Program-made: the position numbers and the translations under genes
Origin: Peronospora farinosa
Taxonomy: Eukaryota; Oomycota; Peronosporomycetes; Peronosporales; Peronosporaceae
Length of the DNA stretch: 64,000 bases
Direction: 5' to 3'
Assembly: GCA_947646735.1 (NCBI GenBank)
Contig: CANTFK010000891.1
Location: forward strand, 1-64,000
Shown: positions 1 to 9,326 of the stretch, one piece after another
Layout: every line of letters starts with the position of its first letter
How positions within the stretch are numbered: the first letter of the stretch is position 1
Notes under the pieces: model-generated
The model's input: the letters and a program-made list of their open reading frames with translations, nothing else
Told to the model about the DNA's origin: nothing
Databases searched by the model: none

Positions 1-8
1 GAAAGACG

Positions 9-464
9 GTGATCGCGACCGAAGCTGCCGGTTCCATCCCCGATCTCGCGAGCCTTAATGCTCGCGAGCAACGAAACCGCGACGACCTCCCGAGCGACTC
101 CGAGACCGAGACCTATTACGAGGCTCAGGAGCATATGGATGATACGGTGGACGACCTCGGCTACGTGAATGCCGTCGGCGATCGTAAGGACGCGCTCTCA
201 CTCGCCGTAGATCGGACACCTGGAGCTCCGAAAGGCTTCTTTCATAACGGGCAATCCATGGACGAATATGATCGGGCATGCCTCGCGCACACACCAAGTC
301 GTCCCATTCCTGCTGGACCGGTCGCGATCTGCCCACGTTGCACGTTGGATATCCCTCACGAATGTGGACGTAACAAAGGTGTTACTCGTCACAAGTCATA
401 CGACAGATGCGTCGGGCAGGTCGCCAATAGCGTGTCTATCACGCGTTCCCTCGCGACCGTCTAA
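9..464 (+). CDS. Possible C-terminal tail of Gypsy-B' pol
   Basis: An open frame of about 150 codons on the element's sense strand, with no recognisable domain. It is rich in Asp/Glu near its start and lies opposite the Arg/Ser-rich part of the antisense ORF. In the related Gypsy-B the pol frame has a similar acidic/Asn-rich tail after the chromodomain, opposite an Arg/Ser-rich stretch, which is the only reason for the call. It could equally be a shadow of the antisense frame. Confidence 0.25.
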   Translation: MIATEAAGSIPDLASLNAREQRNRDDLPSDSETETYYEAQEHMDDTVDDLGYVNAVGDRKDALSLAVDRTPGAPKGFFHNGQSMDEYDRACLAHTPSRPIPAGPVAICPRCTLDIPHECGRNKGVTRHKSYDRCVGQVANSVSITRSLATV

Positions 465-773
465 CCAGGACATGAAGGACATTCCTTCACGTCGGCTCGC
501 GTTCCAGCGCCTGATGAAGGCACACCAAGACCTCTGCAACGCATCGTCGGTATATGCGTTGTTCGTCGCTTTGCCTCTCACTGTACGGTATCGCGTAAAA
601 AGGTCCTTCATGACCTCCAGTGTCTCAGGTTCGACAGCACCTTCAAGACCATACAAGCGCCACGGTTTCAAGTCCCCATCCATGACCTGCGGCGCCTGCT
701 CTCTACGGATTGTCGCTTGGTGTTCCCAGTTCTGGCCGTCAGAGACATTGTTTCGTGGACGCCTAGGGTCCAT
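55..773 (-). pseudogene. Antisense Arg/Ser-rich ORF of Gypsy-B' (frameshifted)
   Basis: Two minus-strand frames, 773-396 and 336-55, form one protein interrupted by a frameshift. The first contains the block RSWCAFIRRW, which matches RSWCAFIQRW in the antisense ORF of Gypsy-B at 44935-45996. The second contains WIARYERSLSE, matching WIAKYERSLSE there, followed by an Arg/Ser dipeptide-rich tail. The frame starts about 110 bp inside the 3' LTR and runs against pol. Function unknown; the basic tail would suit RNA binding, but that is inference. The frameshift suggests decay. Confidence 0.65.
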
Positions 774-870
774 GCTGCTCAGATAAGTCTAACTGAGCAG
801 GTTCGGAGTTACGCCGTTGGTCGAGAGGAAACTTTCTGCGATTCGCGCTTACGTTGAGGTAAGCGCAACT

Positions 871-885
871 TAAAGAGGGGGGTGA
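871..885 (+). other. Polypurine tract of Gypsy-B'
   Basis: A purine run (AAAGAGGGGGGTGA) ends directly at the TGTAATGGG start of the LTR. This is the expected plus-strand priming site for reverse transcription and fixes the orientation of the element on the + strand. Confidence 0.75.
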
Positions 886-1205
886 TGTAATGGGTCTACC
901 TATTGCATAAGTAGTTATAGGATTAATACATAATTGCATAAGTAGGCATAGGGCAGTATCCGATCAGCGGATACTGCGCGTCATTTTATTATTGGTTTAT
1001 TATTGGGGTGCCAGACCCAATAATTAGCCAATAATAAATTGACTTCCATATTGAGTGGTTCCCATGAGCTAGATAACATATTCGCACTTACTGCGAATTA
1101 AAACTAGAACAAAAATAAAACAGAGTTATATTTACGAGTTAATTAAAGAGCGCTTCCTCAACGACCTTTTAGTGTAAGACGGTAACGGGTCCTTAGCCCG
1201 TTACA
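886..1205 (+). repeat. 3' LTR of Gypsy-B' (320 bp)
   Basis: Begins TGTAATGGG and ends CCCGTTACA, giving the TG...CA ends and short terminal inverted repeat of an LTR. It contains a perfect 10-bp-stem hairpin at 953-977 (GCAGTATCCG / CGGATACTGC) and a longer A+T-rich inverted repeat with 23-nt arms at 985-1007 and 1016-1038 (20 of 23 positions pair). The motif ATTGCATAAGTAG occurs twice near the 5' end. The LTR at 44516-44855 shows the same ends and a similar A+T inverted repeat. Confidence 0.85.
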
Positions 1206-2502
1206 AAACGTCGAACCCCAGTAGCGCGGGGCGCCCTACTGAGAAAGAACTAAGTTTTGTTGATACTCTAGGAGGTAAAAGTAAACAGGGATTAATCCCA
1301 GGTGGATCCGTGGAAGCTTCCATAGAACAGGATTACAAGCCAGGCTTTTTGGTTGTGTCGGCAACCATCAAAGGCTTTGAGAAGCCATGGTCAATTCTAA
1401 TTGATTCAGGGGAGTCGATTAATCATGTCCGACGTCGTTCCCTTGAAGGGATTTAGCTGTATGCAGAGGCGCTAAATTCGCAAGAGGGTGACAGTATAAC
1501 CGTTCGTCTCGCAACAGGTGTACGTTTCACCGTTCCTAAAGTTCCGTTGAACTTAGGTGTGAAGTTGTAGACTTCAATAGCGTTGAACGCTGTCTTTTCC
1601 TAGATTTGGACTCGAGATATGGTCTCATTCTCGGTATGGCTTGGCTGGAACGCCATGAGCTATGGATCGATTGGAGATCCAAAACCTTAGGCGTTACGCG
1701 CAATGTCCCTAGCGAAGCTTTGGAGAGTCATGAACCCACCTTTGCTAGGAAACAAAATTGCTATTGTCGCGAGCCATTAACTGAGTCAATTATTGTGCTG
1801 AACATTGGAGCGTCTGAGTTGATTAACTCCAATGTCAACAATAATAGTGTCGAGCAGAGCTCAGTTACACTTGGTGAAACGTCACGCACTCCGTTGAGTG
1901 AAACTCATAGTAATATTGAGACACTGGATGTCGGTAATGACATCGGCTCTTGTATAGAGCAAGTTAAGGTCGATGACCTTGTTAGTGATGTTACTGGTAC
2001 TAGTGACCCACTGGATGTCGGTAGTGACATCGGCTCTCGTATAGAGCAAGCTAAGGTAAAAAAATCTGTTGACCATGGGGATGATGGTATTCCAAGTACT
2101 TTAAAAAGTACGGTCTCGTCAATGAGACGGCAGCGTCGCCAGATGGCGGCTGCGAGACGTAAAGCGTCTGTTTTATCGCGTAGTAATGTCAGTGACCAGT
2201 TGTACACCCTTGTCAACGAAGTGACAGGTGATGTAGATGGTGAGGTTGACTTTGAGGCCCTCCCATCATTAAATGCTCTCTTACAGCTAGACGAAATTTC
2301 TGTGGATGAATTTCTTCAAGCCTTGAATGCTGGTGCTCTATTCGATATGGTGGTCGTTCGACCTAACCTCGATCTGAACTCATCCTCGCTTGTCGATGAG
2401 ACAGTCCTCGAAGATACAAAGGCGGCACTAAGTGCACGTAGTGGATCATCTATTCTAAAGAACAATTCGAAACCCTACTATCCTTTAGTTAAGGAATTCT
2501 AG
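1206..2502 (+). pseudogene. Gypsy-C protease and protease-RT linker
   Basis: The protease signature LIDSGES is readable around 1400, followed by stops, then the protease C-terminal motif [13 protein letters not shown] at about 1618. The second part is open from 1606 to 2502 (298 codons), a polar linker before the RT as also seen in Gypsy-A. A 12-nt-scale hairpin lies at 1219-1241. The first half needs at least two frame changes or stop bypasses, so the protein is dead. Confidence 0.7.
1924..2056 (+). repeat. 87-bp direct repeat in Gypsy-C linker
   Basis: The stretch starting CTGGATGTCGGTAATGACAT at 1924 recurs at 2011 with a few substitutions, a period of 87 bp. It duplicates the peptide LDVGxDIGSxIEQ in frame, a small coding expansion within the linker. 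Confidence 0.75.
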
Positions 2503-3290
2503 GACGTGCTGTGGCACGATCCACCGTCGGTTCTACCTCCTGTCGAGGTGTACGCCATGAGATTGACTTGGTTCCTGGAACTAAATGCTGCGTAACACGG
2601 CAGTGGCCTTTACTTAAAGAATAGTGTGACGTCATTGACGAGTTCTTTTGTGCAAAGCACGCAGCGGGTATGGCGCGCGAGAGTAAATGTCTGCACTCGA
2701 CACCCACTTTCTTTTGTTAAGAAACCGAATGTTAAGTGGCGTATTGTTCATGCTTATAATAAGCTCAATACAGCCACTATATCTGCACAGACGCCAATAT
2801 CTAGATAAGATGTTCTTCAGAACATTATGTTAGGCTGTACCATGTACAGTGCGCTCGACTTAGTCGATGGTTATTAGCAATTTCTCATGCGAGGTAGCGA
2901 TATTCCGCTCACTGCGGTTAGTACTTCGAGCGGTATGCTCTGGGAGTGGTTGGTGAATCCCCAGGGGCTATCGAATGCTCCGGCTACGTATAAACGTTTG
3001 GTGACGCAATTGTTTCGACCCCATCGGAATTATGCACAGACGTACTTTGAATGACATTTTTGTCCATAGTCAAGCTGAACATGGGCGATCGGATACCGAG
3101 AACCGTATTGTTCGTTTACGAGCTGTGCTCGAGTGCATGCGCACTAATGAGCTGTATGCTAATGCATCTAAATGCATCTTCGGGGCCGAAGAGATTCCCT
3201 TTCTAGGGTGCTTCATTGGGAAGCGAGGTCTCAGAGCGGATCCCGCTAAGGTCAAGGCCATAGTCTAATGGCCCGTTCCACAGTCTCAGA
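2503..3290 (+). pseudogene. Gypsy-C reverse transcriptase remnant
   Basis: Pieces of RT are recognisable in different frames: WRIVHAYNKLNTAT (about 2736), the palm region with IFVHS near 3056, and FLGCFIGKRGLRADPAKVKAI (3200-3268). The catalytic motif expected before IFVHS is damaged by a frame shift. Several stops separate the pieces. It is clearly related to the Gypsy-A RT at 17272-18722. Confidence 0.75.
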
Positions 3291-3355
3291 AGGACTTGCC
3301 TAAATGGTTTGGCCTTGTCAATTACTTGCATAAGTACAGAGAAAATTAAGCTGAT

Positions 3356-4033
3356 ATGGCGCGGCCAATATCCGATCTCCTAAAGAAGGATGTGGAATGG
3401 TGTTGGCATGCCAAACACGAGGATTCTTTTCAAGCGGTGAAGGCTAGCCTTCTTCATGCTCCTATTTTGGCTTTGACAGACCCTGACCGACCGTTTAGCG
3501 TCGTCTGTGACGCGTCGGATTTTGCCGTTGGCAGTGCTTTGTTACAAACAGATGATGAAGGCCGTGAGCGTGTGATCGCTTTTGAATCTCGCCAGCTGAA
3601 AGCTGCGGAAAAGAACTATCCCGTTCATGACAAAGAGATACTTGCGATCAAGTATGCTCTAGTCAAATTTAGAGTTCATCTGCTGGGCTCGAAGCCTTTT
3701 GTGATCTATACCGATCATACTCCTTTACGCACTGCGACTCAGTCGCCTCATCTGTCGCAGAAAATGACCAGATGGCTTGTATTCTTTGCTGAATATAACT
3801 TCGAGGTGAAGTATAAGCCGGGCAAGCAAAATGCTTTGTCCGATACGTTGTCACGCAGACCTGACTATGAGATTGCTCATGTTACGACGTTGTCGTCTTC
3901 TATCATTGATCTCGTTCGATCGGCGTATGCTAAAGATGATCATTATATAGCGTTGCTACATGCTCTTGGCAGTGATGAGTTTAAAGACTCGGACATAAAA
4001 TTGTCGGCACGATTATGTGCGAGCCTCCATTGA
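3356..4033 (+). pseudogene. Gypsy-C RNase H domain
   Basis: This is the best preserved part of Gypsy-C: 225 open codons. It holds the RT thumb (ISDLLKKDVEW), the RNase H block VVCDASDFAVGSALLQ with the catalytic Asp, YTDHTPLRTA with another catalytic Asp, and the end motif KQNALSDTLSRRPD. The 3' end overlaps a shifted frame that carries the integrase zinc finger, so continuity with integrase has been lost. Confidence 0.8.
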
Positions 4034-4972
4034 TATTCTATCGATCAGGGGCTATTGTACTAGACTTTTGGAGGTACTGAGACAATTGCAAAATAATAGC
4101 GACGTAGTAGGCGAAGCAGCAGAAGCACCCGGTCGATGTGGAACCCTGATGGGTAATGTCGGCTGCACTTGTATAGATGTGGCGTATCCTCCGCGTATTG
4201 TGGTTCCTCTTTATGAGGACCTGAAGTATCGTATCCTCTATGAGGTACATGACACCGCCATCGGGGGTCATTTGGGTCGTGAAAAGACCTATGGGGCAGT
4301 ATGCCAACGTTATTGGTGGCCCAAATTATATAAATGGGTGATCACCTATGTGCGTACGTGTGAGAGGTGTCAACGGGTGAACCCTCGCCTCATTCGGCGG
4401 TGCCTCTGGCTAGCTTGCCTATTCCCACTAAGTGTTGGGAGTCCATCAGTATGGACTTTGTGTTTGGCCTACCGAAAGATTCTTTCACTTAATGTTTTTA
4501 ATATATCCTCAATTAGCGTGGCAACACAGGTATCGTGGTCTTTGTAGACCGTTTGATCAAAATGGCTCACTTAGCGGCTGTGCCAGACTCGATCGATGGT
4601 GAAGCTATAGCGGAGCTGTTTATCGATCGAGTATTTCGCCAACATGGCTTGCCAGTGGCAATTGTCTCTGACCGTGATCCACGTTTCACGGGTAAGTTTT
4701 GGAAGCTCGTTTTCCAGATGCTAGGCACCCGATTGTACATGCCCACAGCGGATAATCCGCAAACCGATGGGTAAATCGAACGCGTGAATCGCGTTGTTGA
4801 AGATATCCTCCGCAGCGGTTGTGCTGAAACGCCTAAGCGTTGGAGCTCTATGCTCCCTGTAGTTGAATTTGCACTCAATAACTCCGTGCACGCCTCAACC
4901 GGAAACACTCCGTTCTATGTGAATGACCTCACGCACCCAAGCGTTCCGTTAACGCTACCACCGAGTGGTTAA
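4017..4972 (+). pseudogene. Gypsy-C integrase remnant
   Basis: The HHCC zinc-binding domain (HDTAIGGHLGREKT ... CERCQR, about 4250-4370) lies in one frame. The DDE core lies in the next (4535-4774: VFVDRLIKMAHL, VSDRDPRFTGKFW), then an in-frame TAA replaces the residue before IERVNR, and the post-core region follows at 4784-4972 (FALNNSVHASTGNTPFYVND). At least one frameshift and one stop make it non-functional. Confidence 0.75.
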
Positions 4973-5449
4973 GGGCTTGGTGGGGGAGAGGTTGCCGACC
5001 GGCTTGCTGATGTCAGCCCTACTACTGTTAAGAAACAGGTGAACGCGTATCTCGCAACACGACTAGATGTCTTACGACATGTGCGTGACGCAATAGCTGA
5101 TAGCCAAGACAATAGAAGGAATATGCGGATGCTAAAGGCAGAAGTTGTATTGATGATTATGAGGTCGGAGACCAAGTCTTACTAAATGCTAAAAACCTAC
5201 CTACTAAAGTAGTGTCTGCTGTCTTTTAGACAAAGTTGCGTCCACGCTTCATCGAACCCTTTACGGTCATGTGCCAAGTAAGGCTTAGCGTATACGCTTC
5301 ATCTATCGCGCAAAATTGCGTACACACCCCGTGTTCTACGTTGGCATGCTCAAGCTATATTAAGATCCTTCCCACGTGAATGCTAAGGCGCTTGCGCTGA
5401 GGTCATCGGCATTGCCGCAAGACGTACCATCTGAACCAAAGATGATAAG
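4973..5449 (+). pseudogene. Gypsy-C integrase C-terminal remnant
   Basis: By position this is the region between the integrase core and the chromodomain. Short pieces resembling the integrase C-terminal module are readable, such as FIEPF and HTPCSTLAC-like sequence around 5250-5350, but no open frame survives. Assignment rests on order and on comparison with the intact equivalents at 15046-16098 and 46091-46531. Confidence 0.45.
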
Positions 5450-5835
5450 ATGCCCCTCCACTCGGGGCCGACTCTGCTCCAGCGACTGGAGGTGGGTGCA
5501 CGGTATCACGGATACATTTCACCTCCTAAAGTAGCTCAGCATGAGCTTGTGCCGATTCACCGGCCTCCTCCGGCATTGATCGATGAGCAGAAAAAACTTC
5601 AGTTCCATGTGGAACGGCTTCTTCGAAAGCATCGCCTCCACGGTCAAAACCAGTATCTGGTGAAGTGGCGGGGATACCCCGAGTCGTAAAACTCAAAATT
5701 CAAGGTTCCCCTACGTAAGGATTGCCCGTACGCCGTTGACGCTTTGAACGTCGTGCGCAGGGACAACCTGTTGGCGATGACGCTTCTCACCAGTAGTGGT
5801 GAGGGTAGGCGAGTTAGCGGCCTCGGCCTGTCGTG
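5450..5835 (+). pseudogene. Gypsy-C chromodomain and pol C-terminus
   Basis: A chromodomain is readable as HVERLLRKHRLHGQNQYLVK followed by WRGYPES, the usual hydrophobic/aromatic core of retrotransposon chromodomains that read histone marks. An in-frame TAA at 5687-5689 falls in the motif; the frame then continues to a TGA near 5833-5835. The continuation overlaps the minus-strand antisense ORF (stop at 5711), so both strands are coding here, as in Gypsy-A and Gypsy-B. Confidence 0.7.
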
Positions 5836-5940
5836 AGCTCGCGGCTACAAGAGTAGCCGAAACGTTGGTGTGCTGGATAGCAAACGCATATTGCGTTCGT
5901 TGAGACTTCAAATTTCCTCGGTCCTTCAGATTAGCGTAAT
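5711..5940 (-). pseudogene. Gypsy-C antisense ORF, 3' part (split by Gypsy-A)
   Basis: Minus-strand frame ending at 5711. It continues, across the Gypsy-A insertion and using one copy of the GTAAT duplication, the minus-strand frame at 26662-27268: reading from 26661 straight into 5935 keeps the frame open. The residues here (ANLKDRGNLKSQRTQ...) are polar. Without the insertion this would be one antisense protein running into the pol chromodomain. Function unknown. Confidence 0.6.
5936..5940. repeat. Left target-site duplication of Gypsy-A (GTAAT)
   Basis: GTAAT precedes the left LTR at 5941 and is repeated at 26657-26661 directly after the right LTR. A 5-bp duplication is what a Ty3/Gypsy integrase makes. 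Confidence 0.9.
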
Positions 5941-6541
5941 TGTAGACGGGCACTTCTACGAAGTTGCCTCGTGCTACTAGCACACAGCTTCAGCACAAGC
6001 GAGGAAGCGGTTAGACCGTCTTTTCTTCGCGTGTGAGGGTGGTTATGCGGTTGGTCGACTGCTTAAGCAGTCGTACCACCAGTTGCCTATCGCTTAATGC
6101 GAGAGTGCAACGAGCTTCTAAGACAAGAAGGCACCGACGTCACGTAGAAGCTTTTCAGCTTCTCGTGCGCGGTGCTTCGGTGTTTAGCAGATTCAAGACT
6201 GAGCTATATTTAATGAATTATAACTAAATATAAACTTAACTACTGATTTGCTATATATATATAGATCGGATACGCGACTCTTTAAAAGCGAATCCTGACG
6301 CATGAACTTAAATCTAGATTTAAGATCGCAACTGACGTCTTTCTGAGACGTCGCGATGCCTAGCTTCAACTAGCGTCATCCCTTCCCATGTGAATCCATA
6401 AATGGATATCACATTCAAGAGGATGGACCACGTTTGTGTATTGCACCCAAGTGACAGGTCAAAAGTAATCATGGATACTTCAAGACCAAACATTAAGTAT
6501 ATTAATTAAATTTTTTGAGTGTAACTAGATGCCCTGTTACA
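5941..6541 (-). repeat. 3' LTR of Gypsy-A (601 bp)
   Basis: Plus-strand reading starts TGTAGACGGGCACTTCTACG and ends GCCCTGTTACA; the copy at 26058-26656 is almost identical. On the coding (minus) strand it starts TGTAAC and ends GTCTACA. The first arm contains a short palindrome (GTAGACGGGCACTTCTAC) and there is an (AT)n-like tract near 6250. Confidence 0.92.
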
Positions 6542-6555
6542 CCATCCCCCGTTTT
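6542..6555 (-). other. Polypurine tract of Gypsy-A
   Basis: On the minus strand the sequence reads AAAACGGGGGATGG and ends exactly at the LTR start (TGTAAC). This is the plus-strand primer site and confirms that the pol-bearing minus strand is the sense strand of the element. Confidence 0.75.
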
Positions 6556-6647
6556 AAAACGATTTTTTACATTTTGTAAAACATCTCCTAGGAGACAGAG
6601 AGACTGCGAGCCGTTGTAAAACACGCTGCTTAGTCTACTCAATTCTC

Positions 6648-7948
6648 ATGCCACCGAAACGTGGTAAGGCTGATGAGTCGCCTGCAAAGGCGCCCATGCA
6701 GTCCAACACTAAGCGCACGCGCCGCGATTTGTCGCAGCCGTCGCGAAGTTCTTCAGGCACTGAGGTGAATCTTCCATCTCACTATAATGTAGATGAAGAT
6801 CCATCTCTCATTGTAGATTACAATGAGATTACGCCATTGCCATCACCCCAAAGTGGCGATGAGCAAAGCGCGTCGATGGGACATATGTCCCCATCATTTA
6901 TGGCACCCGTCCTTGAGGGACCGTCTATGCTTCCTGCAAGCGAAGGTAAAGCCTCGTCGCCTGCGCCTACGAGCGCAGCGACTAAGACTGAGCACGCTAC
7001 TTCGAAAGGAGTAGTAGCGACTCAGTCAGATGTGATTCCTCATGCTGATGTCTTTACAATCCATAATGGAGAGTCAGACTGAGGTGAGTGTGACCTTAAA
7101 GCTCCACCAAGTACACCTTCGGCCTCACTAGCCCGCCGTCGCGAGGGCGGCTACGTGAGTGATGGCTTGCCACCAATGCCACCTCCATCTGAGTGGATGA
7201 ACTCGGATGGGTCTAGTGCAGCGCTGTTGCAGCGTGCAACTATTGACGCTCATAAATTTTATAGCGTCTTTCCTTTGTGGAAAAAGCAGGGCAAAGCACT
7301 TGGTCGTGCTTTCCCAATTCCAGTCGTGCTGCGTTCTGACGAAACAGCCGACGAATATGAAGCTGAACTTCGGCGCCGTGTAACGTTGCATGTAGATGCA
7401 ACGAAACAACGGTCGCAGCGAATCAGCTTCGCCATGAAGCGTGCGCATAAAATCTTGGGTGGTAAGCGACCCCCAATTGATTCTCGCCACGCTTCTGGAC
7501 CTAGCAGAAAGACGACAGCTGGTGCTGCTTCACATAAGCAACTACCAGCCCAGGCACGCCGACGCGCAAAGCATCCACAGGCTCCCACGAGTCAAAGCTC
7601 GTTGGGTAACCCTTCCATTGGACAAGGATTTGGAGCTTTCGTTTCACAAACCGGTGGGCCAACAGCCTTCCAACAAGGAAGCGCATATTCCCTTCCGCGT
7701 CCACCAACACAGGTGGTGCCCAATAGGAGTGGCGATTACGCCCACCTACTCGCGGCTGCCTACCCTGCTGATGTTCAATCGCAGGCTGAGTCCGCTGCGC
7801 TGAAGAGGCAGGTGACAGATCTCGAGAGTCAAGTCTCGCGACTGACCTCGGATCTGCGCGTGTGAGGACGAGGGAACGTCAGGGGTATGACCGCCTGAAG
7901 ACCCGTTTGGACATCTTAGAGCGACTGGTGATGAGAGACCCGCGTTAA
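6648..7948 (+). pseudogene. Antisense ORF of Gypsy-A (one internal TGA, one frameshift)
   Basis: Starts ATG (MPPKRGKADESPAK), about 100 bp inside the 3' LTR and on the strand opposite pol. It reads to a TGA at 7080-7082, continues in the same frame from the next codon through 7865, and a +1 shift there would extend it to a TAA at about 7948. The N-terminal part is Ser/Pro/Glu-rich; the middle has a basic segment (QARRRAKHPQ) and a polar Gln/Ser/Pro region; the C-terminus is heptad-like (LKRQVTDLESQVSRLTSDLR, then a shifted ERLVMRDPR end), a likely coiled coil. From 7501 onward it overlaps the pol chromodomain frame on the other strand. No known family recognised. It could be an accessory structural protein; this is inference only. 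Confidence 0.6.
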
Positions 7949-8303
7949 GCGCGGAGTCCTCCTCGATCGCCGAGTCCTCTATCGCCTCGTTCGTATACGG
8001 GGAGCCTCTCGGCTTCCTCGTCGCCTGATCGGCCGCGACGCTCGACTCACAGTCGACGTCACCATCGGTCTCGTTAGAACGATGTGGATATGTGATCTCT
8101 TCTGGATCAACATACCGTTTCAGACGACCCACATAAAATATGGGGTGCGTCTTCATATACGGTGGGAGAGTGAGCCTATAATTTAGGTCTCCAACTTCTT
8201 CAACCACTGTAAGGGGCCCAATGAATCGGGGCAATAGCTTAGTATTACCACCAGGTAGTACATAAATTGCATGTTTAGGTAGGGTAGCAGTACTTAATAG
8301 CAA
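7501..8303 (-). pseudogene. Pol 3'-end fragment, array copy 1 (chromodomain + IN C-term)
   Basis: Minus strand: 8303-7746 carries the integrase C-terminal GPF-like module (RFIGPLTVVEEVGDLNYRL, FYVGRLKRYV), and 7710-7501 the chromodomain (ILVQWKGYPTSFDSWEPVDAL). The two are in different frames. The upstream integrase core is absent because the unit begins within the module. Equivalent fragments occur in copies 2 to 5 (9764-8962, 11225-10423, 12683-11884, 14143-13341). Confidence 0.8.
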
Positions 8304-8615
8304 TCACCCCAAAGTGGCGATGAGCAAAGCGCGTCGATGGGACATATGTCCCCATCATTTATGGCACCCGTCCTTGAGGGACCGTCTATGCTTCCTGCAA
8401 GCGAAGGTAAAGCCTCGTCGCCTGAGCCTACGAGCGCAGCGACTAAGACTGAGCACGCTACTTCGAAAGGAGTAGTAGCGACTCAGTCAGATGTGATTCC
8501 TCATGCTGATGTCTTTACAATCCATAATGGAGAGTCAGACTGAGGTGAGTGTGACCTTAAAGCTCCACCAAGTACACCTTCGGCCTCACTAGCCTGCCGT
8601 CGCGAGGGCGGCTAC

Positions 8616-9326
8616 GTGAGTGGTGGCTTGCCACCAATGCCACCTCCATCTGAGTGGATGAACTCGGATGGGTCTAGTGCAGCGCTGTTGCAGCGTGCAA
8701 CTATTGACGCTCATAAATTTTATAGCGTCTTTCCTTTGTGGAAAAAGCAGGGCAAAGCACTTGGTCGTGCTTTCCCAATTCCAGTCGTGCTGCGTTCTGA
8801 CGAAACAGCCGACGAATATGAAGCTGAACTTCGGCGCCGTGTAACGTTGCATGTAGATGCAACGAAACAACGGTCGCAGCGAATCAGCTTCGCCATGAAG
8901 CGTGCGCATAAAATCTTGGGTGGTAAGCGACCCCCAATTGATTCTCGCCACGCTTCTGGACCTAGCAGAAAGACGACAGCTGGTGCTGCTTCACATAAGC
9001 AACTACCAGCCCAGGCACGCCGACGCGCAAAGCATCCACAGGCTCCCACGAGTCAAAGCTCGTTGGGTAACCCTTCCATTGGACAAGGATTTGGAGCTTT
9101 CGTTTCACAAACCGGTGGGCCAACAGCCTTCCAACAAGGAAGCGCATATTCCCTTCCGCGTCCACCAACACAGGTGGTGCCCAATAGGAGTGGCGATTAC
9201 GCCCACCTACTCGCGGCTGCCTACCCTGCTGATGTTCAATCGCAGGCTGAGTCCGCTGCGCTGAAGAGGCAGGTGACAGATCTCGAGAGTCAAGTCTCAC
9301 GACTGACCTCGGATCTGCGCGTGTGA
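8616..9326 (+). pseudogene. Antisense ORF fragment, array copy 2
   Basis: A 236-codon open frame identical in layout to 7155-7865. It opens after the shared in-frame TGA, and the true ATG of the ORF (6648) lies outside the repeated unit, so this copy has no native start. The equivalent frames in copies 3, 4 and 5 are at 10077-10787, 11538-12248 and 12995-13705. Copy 6 is split at 14706 (14455-14709 and 14734-15165). Confidence 0.8.

Larger units (their letters stand above)
1..1205 (+). mobile_element. Gypsy-B' retrotransposon, 3' end only
   Basis: The window opens inside an LTR retrotransposon oriented on the + strand. What is visible is the 3' end: an antisense reading frame (minus strand), a purine-rich tract at 871-885 and the 3' LTR at 886-1205. 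The LTR ends match those of the element at 44516-48393 (same terminal TGTAA/TTACA ends and the same internal inverted repeat), so the two are related families. The rest of its pol lies left of the window. The right LTR end abuts protease sequence of Gypsy-C at 1206, so I infer this element inserted into Gypsy-C. Confidence 0.8.
1206..5940 (+). mobile_element. Gypsy-C remnant, left part (pol)
   Basis: A degenerate Ty3/Gypsy element on the + strand. Protease, linker, reverse transcriptase, RNase H, integrase and chromodomain coding regions follow in canonical order but are broken by many stops and frameshifts. Its gag and 5' LTR are missing from the window. It is interrupted at 5936-5940 by Gypsy-A; the remainder, with antisense ORF and 3' LTR, resumes at 26662-27717. 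It is the most decayed copy here and therefore probably the oldest. Confidence 0.85.

Noticed and set aside
7083..7095. GTGAGT after the TGA as a splice donor in the Gypsy-A antisense ORF
   Set aside because: The donor lies after the stop codon, so splicing there would not remove it, and no fitting acceptor was evident.
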